Assembly: GCA_022848825.1 (NCBI GenBank)
Contig: JAJISH010000230.1
Coordinates: forward strand, 1-5,751
From: Thermoplasmatota archaeon
Lineage (GTDB): Archaea; Thermoplasmatota; Thermoplasmata; RBG-16-68-12; JAGMCJ01
Length of the DNA: 5,751 nucleotides
Direction of reading: 5' to 3'
The translations under genes and the position numbers were made by a program. Each line of letters begins with the position of its first letter. The stretch's first letter is position 1. Under the pieces are notes generated by a model. That model was not told where the DNA came from, did not search any database, and was given only the letters and a program-made list of their open reading frames with translations. Of this stretch, positions 1-5,075 are shown piece by piece.

Positions 1-141
1 GGCAACGTCCTCAGGGTGAAAGGCCTGGACGCCCTTGACGGTTCTCCAGTGCTGGACATAAAGCCATACACCAAACATCACGACAGCGCGAAGGACGTTA
101 CTGAACCGGAATGGATGGAGAGGATGCACCGCGGGCAGTGA
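1..141 (+). CDS. trmO: TrmO/TsaA-family tRNA methyltransferase, C-terminal fragment
   Basis: This is the last 46 codons of a gene that begins before the window; it is open from base 1 in frame 1 and stops with TGA at 139-141. The fragment contains G-L-D-A-L-D-G-S-P-V-L-D-I-K-P-Y, which matches the signature near the C-terminus of the UPF0066/TsaA (TrmO) family. Members of that family N6-methylate the threonylcarbamoyl-adenosine at position 37 of certain tRNAs, using S-adenosylmethionine. The tail after DIKPY is only about 23 residues and ends in P-E-W-M-E-R-M-H. This fits the short archaeal form rather than bacterial proteins that carry an additional C-terminal domain. It is a cytoplasmic housekeeping gene with no evident link to the surface proteins downstream, which have their own promoter-like sequence. 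The family call rests on one strong motif; the exact tRNA substrate in this organism is unknown. Confidence 0.82.
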   Translation, partial: GNVLRVKGLDALDGSPVLDIKPYTKHHDSAKDVTEPEWMERMHRGQ

Positions 142-147
142 GGAATC

Positions 148-188
148 CTTTAATACGAGGAAAAAACCGTTCAAATCTTAACTTATAT
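148..188 (+). promoter_or_regulatory. Archaeal promoter region with two candidate TATA boxes
   Basis: The 79 bases between the trmO-like gene and the Ig-array gene are AT-rich compared with both flanks. Two TATA-like elements are visible: TTTAATAC at about 149-156 and TTATAT at 183-188. With the usual archaeal distance of about 25 bases from TATA to start of transcription, the first would give a leader of roughly 40 bases. The second would start transcription near 210, on top of the ribosome binding site. The first therefore fits the presence of a Shine-Dalgarno sequence better, although TTATAT is the closer match to a TATA consensus. No clear BRE or operator repeat is visible. Either element would drive the two-gene operon at 221-5075. 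Confidence 0.4.
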
Positions 189-209
189 CCTCCTCACGTC
201 TGAAATCCT

Positions 210-214
210 GGTGA
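210..214 (+). promoter_or_regulatory. Ribosome binding site GGTGA
   Basis: GGTGA lies six bases before the ATG at 221 and matches the archaeal anti-Shine-Dalgarno sequence. It supports 221 as the true start, in agreement with the good signal peptide that begins right there. Confidence 0.65.
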
Positions 215-220
215 GTTAGA

Positions 221-2872
221 ATGGACTCAAGTGGGTTTGGACGTAATGGGCATAGCATCAAGATCGTTTTGACACTGTTTCTGGCACTTGTCGTGGGGAT
301 GGGTGCACTCACCATCGCGTTGGCCAACGAGCCACCGGTGGTCGTGATAACCTACCCTGACCCTGGGCAGACGGTCAGCGGGGTTGTCACATTCACGGGC
401 CTGTCCGAGGACGATGTCGAGGTCTTCTCGGTGGAAGTCTCCATCGACAGCCCCGACGACTGGGTGCTCGCGAACGACCTGTCAGGGAACTGGTTCCACT
501 GGGAATACGAATGGGACAGCACCCTCGTTCCTGATGGAGAGCACTACATAGTCGCGAGGGCGTATGACGGAGAGTTCTACGGCTACGAGGACCTCGGCTT
601 CATCGTGCAGAACGAGAACTCCCCGCCGCACGTCTGGGTGGAGCACCCGCCGGACTACAGCGAGGTCTGGGGGACCGTCGAGATATGGGGTCACGCTTCC
701 GATCCGGACGAGGGCGATGTGGTCGAGCTTGTGCAGATCGCCTTCGACAACACGGAAGACTGGCTCAACTGCACGGACACATCCAACGAGGGCGACTGGT
801 GGACCTGGGAGTACATCTGGGACACGACGACCTTCGAGGACGGGTGGCACTACTTCGTGGTCAGGGCCTTTGATGGTGAAGACTACTCCGAGCTGACGGA
901 CATACATCTCTACATAATGAACGAGGAGCCGAACACCCCGCCCTGGGTGAACATCGAGCACCCGCCTGACTGGTCCGAGGTCAGCGGGACAGTGACCGTG
1001 TGGGGCCACTCTGGGGACCCTGATGAGGGCGACCAGGTCGAGCTCGTGCAGGTCGCGTTCGACGGGACAGAGGAGTGGTTCAACGCCACGGACGTCTCGC
1101 CCGACGGTGATTGGCACACCTGGGAGTACGAGTGGGACACGATGGAGTTCGAGGACGGATGGCACGCGGTCGTCGCCAGAGCGTTCGACGGTGAGGACTA
1201 CTCTGAGTACGTGGACATACACGTCTACGTGGACAATGTCAACGACCCGCCGACGTGCGAGATAGTCGAGCCCGATTGGGAGGAGGTCGTCAGCGGCTGG
1301 GTGGACGTCTGGATCAAGTGCTTCGATGACAACGAACTGCTCGAGGTCCTCGTGATGATAGACGAGACCGGCGACTGGCACGAGGCCACCTGGATGGGAA
1401 TGGAGGAAGGCTTCGAGTACTGGAAGTGGGAGTGGGATACCACACAGTGGGAGGACGGAATACACTGGATCCATGCCAAGGGCTCTGACGGCGTTCACTG
1501 GTCCGAGCTAGACTGGATCAAGGTCATCGTTGAGAACGGTGGCTGCGAGGCACCGACCGTCCAGATAGTGCATCCCGAGAACGGGGACGTTCTCAGCGGC
1601 ATTGTGCTCATCCACGGAACGGCCAATGACCCGAACCCCGGGTACGGCGTCTCTCACGTCCTGGTGAGGATCGATGAGGGCGATTGGCACGAGGCGACCG
1701 ATACGTCCTGGGGCCCCGACTACCGGACATGGGCATTCCACTGGAACACCCGTGACTACGAGAACGGGGAGCACTGGGTCAGGGCAAAGGCCGGTTCCGA
1801 GTGCGGCTGGTCCGAAGTGGACGTCCGAGAGGTCATCGTGGAGAACGATAACAGCAAACCCGAGGTCTCGATCATCCATCCCGAGCACAACGAGGAAGTG
1901 AGCGGGTTCTATCTCATCCACGGGAAGGCGTGGGACAACGATGAAGGGGACCGCATAACCAAGGTTCAGGTGAAGATCGGCGACGGCGAGTGGCACTTGG
2001 CAAAGGACGTCTCGCCGGACGACAGCTGGTACCAGTGGGCGTACGAGTGGATCACCCCCGAGTGGGATGACGACTGCTACAGGATCCTCGCAAGGTCCTA
2101 CGACGGCGAGCTCTGGTCCGACAATGCCACCGTGATCGCGTGCACGGACAATGTGAACGACCCGCCAGAGGTCGAGATACTCCATCCGGATGACGGTGCG
2201 CTGCTCAGCGGCATCGTTCTGGTCAACGGGATCGCTGAGGATGACGGGGGCGTGGAGCTCGTCCAGGTCAAGATAGACGAGGACGAGTGGGAGGACGCCA
2301 CAGACGTCTCTGGAGACGGCAGCTGGTCACACTGGGCCTACGAGTGGAACACTGGCGAGTACGAGAACGGGAACCACACTGTCTGCGCCCGCGCATATGA
2401 CGGAGAGCACCACTCCGAGCTTGACTGCGTGGAAGTGGGCGTTGACAACCTCAACAACGCACCCGAGTTGGAAATCGTCCATCCGGTCGAGAACGAGACC
2501 GTGGACGGGGAGTACCTCGTGTACGGCTACGCCAGCGACCCTGACCCGGGGGACGAGGTTGACCTCGTCCAGGTGAAGATAGACGACGGTGAGTGGCAGA
2601 ACGCCACGGACACATCCGGCGACGGAAGCTGGTCCACATGGGCGTATCTCTGGGACACGACCAAGTACGACAATGGAAACCACACGGTGCACGCACGCGC
2701 CTATGATGGCGAGTTGTATTCCGACGTGGTCAGCGTCGACGTGGTCGTCGACAACCAGGGAGGCATGATCGCGCCGCCCTGGCCGCCTATCAGGGACGTG
2801 ATACTGCCCATAGCGCTCGGGATACCGCTCATAGTAGCGGCCATCATCCTTATTAGACGCTACGTGCTATAA
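221..2872 (+). CDS. Secreted, membrane-anchored protein with eight Trp-rich Ig-like repeats
   Basis: The product is a predicted cell-surface stalk or adhesin; no catalytic motif is seen and the ligand is unknown. Residues 1-14 carry R8 and K14 and precede a hydrophobic stretch (15-35) ending in A-L-A, a plausible signal peptidase site after A35. Eight tandem modules follow: 37-133, 134-238, 239-342, 343-443, 444-545, 546-647, 648-746 and 747-848. Each begins with P-x-V-x-I-x-x-P, then S-G-x-V, a D-P-D-x-G-D type loop, a W-x-x-W-x-Y-x-W-D strand, D/N-G-x-H and A-R-A-Y-D-G-E-x-x-S. This resembles bacterial Ig-like families such as Big_7. Proline-rich 852-856 leads to a single membrane span (860-878) and the tail R-R-Y-V-L, so almost everything is outside the cell. 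The protein is strongly acidic and about 6% Trp. Seven or so N-x-S/T sequons suggest N-glycosylation. It is the first gene of a probable operon with the regulator 19 bases downstream. Family placement is by pattern only. Confidence 0.88.
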   Translation: MDSSGFGRNGHSIKIVLTLFLALVVGMGALTIALANEPPVVVITYPDPGQTVSGVVTFTGLSEDDVEVFSVEVSIDSPDDWVLANDLSGNWFHWEYEWDSTLVPDGEHYIVARAYDGEFYGYEDLGFIVQNENSPPHVWVEHPPDYSEVWGTVEIWGHASDPDEGDVVELVQIAFDNTEDWLNCTDTSNEGDWWTWEYIWDTTTFEDGWHYFVVRAFDGEDYSELTDIHLYIMNEEPNTPPWVNIEHPPDWSEVSGTVTVWGHSGDPDEGDQVELVQVAFDGTEEWFNATDVSPDGDWHTWEYEWDTMEFEDGWHAVVARAFDGEDYSEYVDIHVYVDNVNDPPTCEIVEPDWEEVVSGWVDVWIKCFDDNELLEVLVMIDETGDWHEATWMGMEEGFEYWKWEWDTTQWEDGIHWIHAKGSDGVHWSELDWIKVIVENGGCEAPTVQIVHPENGDVLSGIVLIHGTANDPNPGYGVSHVLVRIDEGDWHEATDTSWGPDYRTWAFHWNTRDYENGEHWVRAKAGSECGWSEVDVREVIVENDNSKPEVSIIHPEHNEEVSGFYLIHGKAWDNDEGDRITKVQVKIGDGEWHLAKDVSPDDSWYQWAYEWITPEWDDDCYRILARSYDGELWSDNATVIACTDNVNDPPEVEILHPDDGALLSGIVLVNGIAEDDGGVELVQVKIDEDEWEDATDVSGDGSWSHWAYEWNTGEYENGNHTVCARAYDGEHHSELDCVEVGVDNLNNAPELEIVHPVENETVDGEYLVYGYASDPDPGDEVDLVQVKIDDGEWQNATDTSGDGSWSTWAYLWDTTKYDNGNHTVHARAYDGELYSDVVSVDVVVDNQGGMIAPPWPPIRDVILPIALGIPLIVAAIILIRRYVL
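329..2764 (+). repeat. Array of eight Ig-like coding repeats (about 300 bases each)
   Basis: Module boundaries in DNA are 329-619, 620-934, 935-1246, 1247-1549, 1550-1855, 1856-2161, 2162-2458 and 2459-2764. Modules 2 and 3 are the closest pair by eye, sharing blocks such as S-D-P-D-E-G-D / G-D-P-D-E-G-D and R-A-F-D-G-E-D-Y-S-E. Modules 7 and 8 are the next closest, sharing V-Q-V-K-I-D and S-G-D-G-S-W-S. Modules 1 and 4 are the most diverged: module 4 lacks the D-P-D-x-G-D loop but has the most Trp. At DNA level the repeats differ at many synonymous positions, so the duplications are old and not a recent slippage product. Confidence 0.88.
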
Positions 2873-2884
2873 TTACACAGGACT

Positions 2885-2888
2885 GAGG
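2885..2888 (+). promoter_or_regulatory. Weak, closely spaced ribosome binding site GAGG before a TTG start
   Basis: GAGG (within GAGGCGAT, one mismatch from GAGGTGAT) lies only three bases before the TTG at 2892. The spacing is shorter than for the upstream gene, but no other in-frame ATG, GTG or TTG near it gives a complete signal peptide. The next in-frame ATG is at 2955, inside the hydrophobic core. Confidence 0.45.
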
Positions 2889-2891
2889 CGA

Positions 2892-5075
2892 TTGAAAACA
2901 CAAGGCAGGGAAGAGGCGAAAAGCACTGCTCGACTGGGCTCCGCAATTGCTCTGATGCTAGTGATGCTTCTTTCCTGCCTAACTCTTATTTCACCCGAGG
3001 CTTCTGCCGGACCTACGTACGTTCAGGGGGAGATAGTGGACACGCACTGGACCTTTGATGAAAGCCCGATTGTGATCATCGACAACGCGTACCTAGACTT
3101 CGGTAAAACGCTGGTCATAGACCCCGGCGTTGAGGTGCGGGTCGAATCGAACAAGAGCCTCGTAATCGAGGGTCACCTTCAAGCTGACGGTTCCGAGGGA
3201 GAGGCCATTGTCTTCACATCGAACGAGACAGTCAAGCATCCCGGTGACTGGGCCGGCATACTCCTCACGCAGCATGAGAACATCATCAGGAATGCGAGGA
3301 TCGGGTATGGGCATCGCGCTTTGCGCCTGGCGAACCATGCATCTGTCGTCCTCGAACAAGTGCACTTCCATAACAACCACTATGCGGGGATATACTCGGC
3401 AAACTCCTCGCTGGAGATGACCGATTCTTCCGTGATGGAGTCGGGTGAATGGGGCATATACCTGCGGAACTCGGAGGCAGTCATCGACTCATCCACTGTT
3501 GCCTTGAACGGCATCTCCATCCACACCATCGGTTCGCAGATGACGGTGACCAATTCAACGGTCGAGAGCGCCTTCCTTGACGTGGTTCTCGATGAGGATT
3601 CGCACGCGAGTTTCATCAATTCACCAGTCGAGTGGGGCAAGGTCGCCATCGAGGACGATCTCTCCACCCTGACGGTGCAGTGGTTCGTCACCGCTGAGGT
3701 ATTCGATGAGTTCGGCAGTCCCGTTCCCGGCGCCGAGGTGACATTCTCAAGCGAGCTCGGAGAGAACACGACCTTCGTGACGGACGAGTTCGGGCTCGTG
3801 GAGAGGGCGATAATCACGGAAGCAGTGCTCACTCGGCTCGAGACCATGACCCACAACCCGTACGTGGTAATCGCCAGCAAGGAGGGTCATGAGGCCGAGG
3901 CGCTCAGGTGGATAGAGGGCAACACGTGGGTGGAGCTGGGCTTTGCTGTTGACCTCACACCGCCCGAGGCCAATGCGGGCGGGAACAGGGATGTCGACGA
4001 GGACGTGGTCCTTCATCTTGACGCGAGCGGCTCGACGGATAATGATCCCAATCTCCACGAGCAAGGAGGCTTCGTGTGGGAGTTCGACAACCAGGGCACT
4101 TCGGTGAGGTTGGAGGGGATCACGGTCGACTACGTCTTCTGGACGCCCGGTAGATACACAATCACGCTCATGGTGACAGATCCGGCGGGCAACGAGGACG
4201 TTGACCATTTCAACGTATTCGTGCAGGACACGACCCCACCCGTCGCAGATGCGGGAGGCTTCAGAGAGGCTAATGTGGGCGATTCGGTCCTCTTCGACGC
4301 TGGCAACTGCTCGGACAATGACCCGAAGTTCTGGGACACCGCCAGTTTCCTGTGGGTCATCGAGCTGGGCGATGCAAGCGTTGAGCTTCCCGGTCAGATG
4401 GTGACCTACGCGTTCGAGGCGGCGGGCAACTACACTGTCACCCTGCACGTGGAGGACGACGACGGGAACATGGACAGCGACGAAATCCACGTGGCCGTCA
4501 AGGCTCCCGCTCAGGAGTTCCCGATCATTATCCCGCTGGGGCTCGGGCTCCTCGCGGCCGCCTTCGTTGGCGGGATCCTCAACACCGAGGTGGGCAAGTT
4601 CGGCCTATTCAAGTTCCTTCTCATACCGCTGTACGTCAAGCTCAAGCGCAAGGACATCCTGGACCACTTCTTGCGCGGTCAGATCTACGGTTACATCAAG
4701 GTGCATCCTGGAGAGCACTACACCGCGATTAAGCGGAACCTGCAGCTGAACAACGGGACGCTGACGTATCACCTGGACGTCCTCGAGCGGGAGGGGCTGA
4801 TAGTATCCAAGCCGAAGGGGAGCAGGAAGATCTTCTATCCCGTCGGGATGAGGATACCGGACAACGGCCTCCACGCGATCCAGGAGGACATACTCGAGCG
4901 GGTGAACGAGTCCCCGGGCATGTCGATAAGCGACCTCGCGAGGCTGATGGGGACAAGCAGGCAGCTAGCTAACTATCACGTCAAGAAGTTGGTCGAGGAC
5001 GGCAAGATCGACATAGAGAGGAAGGGCGTCAAGGCGAGGTGTTATCCATCGGAAGGGCACCCGCCGCCCTCCTAG
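2892..5075 (+). CDS. Membrane-spanning one-component regulator: beta-helix, two PKD domains, membrane span, tandem winged helix
   Basis: The product appears to couple a large extracellular sensor directly to a DNA-binding tail. Residues 1-39 are a signal peptide (hydrophobic core 16-34, cleavage after A-S-A at 39). Residues about 43-250 are a run of short strands with D/N-S-S/T and G-I-Y turns (such as G-I-Y-S-A-N-S-S, G-I-Y-L-R-N-S), typical of a right-handed parallel beta-helix. Residues about 258-353 form a beta-sandwich-like domain with G-x-P-V-P-G-A-E-V. Two PKD domains follow at 357-446 and 449-537, each with P-P-x-A-x-A-G-G, D-N-D-P and G-x-Y-T-[IV]-T-L. The membrane span is 543-563, then a short hydrophobic and basic segment (570-587). 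Winged helix 1 (589-650) contains N-N-G-T-L-T-Y-H-L and the wing K-G-S-R-K-I-F-Y-P. Winged helix 2 (663-719) contains S-R-Q-L-A-N-Y-H-V and the wing K-G-V-K-A-R-C-Y-P. The start is TTG, 19 bases after the Ig-array gene, so co-transcription is likely. DNA target and signal are unknown; a role in surface-protein control is inference. Confidence 0.85.
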   Translation: MKTQGREEAKSTARLGSAIALMLVMLLSCLTLISPEASAGPTYVQGEIVDTHWTFDESPIVIIDNAYLDFGKTLVIDPGVEVRVESNKSLVIEGHLQADGSEGEAIVFTSNETVKHPGDWAGILLTQHENIIRNARIGYGHRALRLANHASVVLEQVHFHNNHYAGIYSANSSLEMTDSSVMESGEWGIYLRNSEAVIDSSTVALNGISIHTIGSQMTVTNSTVESAFLDVVLDEDSHASFINSPVEWGKVAIEDDLSTLTVQWFVTAEVFDEFGSPVPGAEVTFSSELGENTTFVTDEFGLVERAIITEAVLTRLETMTHNPYVVIASKEGHEAEALRWIEGNTWVELGFAVDLTPPEANAGGNRDVDEDVVLHLDASGSTDNDPNLHEQGGFVWEFDNQGTSVRLEGITVDYVFWTPGRYTITLMVTDPAGNEDVDHFNVFVQDTTPPVADAGGFREANVGDSVLFDAGNCSDNDPKFWDTASFLWVIELGDASVELPGQMVTYAFEAAGNYTVTLHVEDDDGNMDSDEIHVAVKAPAQEFPIIIPLGLGLLAAAFVGGILNTEVGKFGLFKFLLIPLYVKLKRKDILDHFLRGQIYGYIKVHPGEHYTAIKRNLQLNNGTLTYHLDVLEREGLIVSKPKGSRKIFYPVGMRIPDNGLHAIQEDILERVNESPGMSISDLARLMGTSRQLANYHVKKLVEDGKIDIERKGVKARCYPSEGHPPPS
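3960..4502 (+). repeat. Two tandem PKD domains next to the membrane span
   Basis: Module one (3960-4229, residues 357-446) and module two (4236-4502, residues 449-537) share the order P-P-x-A-x-A-G-G, V-L-x-x-D-A, D-N-D-P, F-x-W, Y-x-F, G-x-Y-T-[IV]-T-L, D-x-x-G-N and V-x-V. Both sit outside the cell between the beta-helix part and the membrane and probably act as a rigid spacer or binding platform. The two have diverged to well below half identity by eye. Confidence 0.8.
4656..5048 (+). other. Cytoplasmic tandem winged helix-turn-helix output domain
   Basis: Residues 589-650 and 663-719 of the regulator are two successive winged helices. The first follows the pattern R-G-Q-I-Y-G-Y-I, P-G-E-H-Y, I-K-R, L-N-N-G-T-L-T-Y-H-L, L-E-R-E-G-L-I. 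From memory this is a conserved block in many euryarchaeal regulators related to the ArsR/MarR fold. The second follows I-L-E-R-V, S-I-S-D-L-A-R, T-S-R-Q-L-A-N-Y-H-V, L-V-E-D-G-K-I. Recognition helices would be about 620-632 and 688-701. The block lies on the basic, cytoplasmic side of the membrane span. Two DNA-binding modules in one chain suggest that one protein contacts two half sites or that the second mediates dimerisation. Confidence 0.83.
5072..5075. other. Tail-to-tail gene overlap through palindromic CTAG
   Basis: The + strand regulator ends with TAG at 5073-5075 and the - strand surface gene ends with TAG read from 5074 to 5072. The palindrome CTAG therefore supplies both stop codons and there is no spacer between the converging genes. 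Transcripts of each must run into the other. T-rich stretches after the + gene (around 5081-5103, inside the opposing gene) could act as its terminator; none is evident for the - gene. Confidence 0.95.

Noticed and set aside
142..220. Intrinsic terminator or small RNA between the trmO-like gene and the Ig-array gene
   Set aside because: No stable hairpin or long T-run is visible; the AT-rich bases are better explained as promoter elements.
564..896. Overlapping + strand open frames rich in Arg, Thr and Ser inside the Ig-array gene (also 1023-1265 and 1674-1901)
   Set aside because: Composition is that of frame-shifted GC-rich coding sequence; no ribosome binding site or recognisable domain.
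482..2692. Long antisense open frames (482-1498, 1508-2185, 2327-2692) on the - strand opposite the Ig-array gene
   Set aside because: They share the codon register of the sense gene and stay open because that gene rarely uses TTA, CTA or TCA. Their translations are low-complexity Val/Leu/Pro/Arg/His strings that mirror the repeats, and the sense frame has full domain structure.
329..2764. CRISPR-like or mobile-element repeat array
   Set aside because: The repeats are about 300 bases long, in frame, diverged at synonymous sites and encode protein modules; there are no short identical repeats, spacers or terminal inverted repeats.
2967..2978. Possible lipobox L-L-S-C in the regulator signal peptide (C29)
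   Set aside because: The residues after Cys are still hydrophobic and a better signal peptidase I site (A-S-A) lies ten residues later; the protein also has its own membrane span.
3747..4490. Antisense 247-codon open frame opposite the PKD region
   Set aside because: It is a register shadow of the regulator gene, whose sense frame carries clear PKD motifs throughout.
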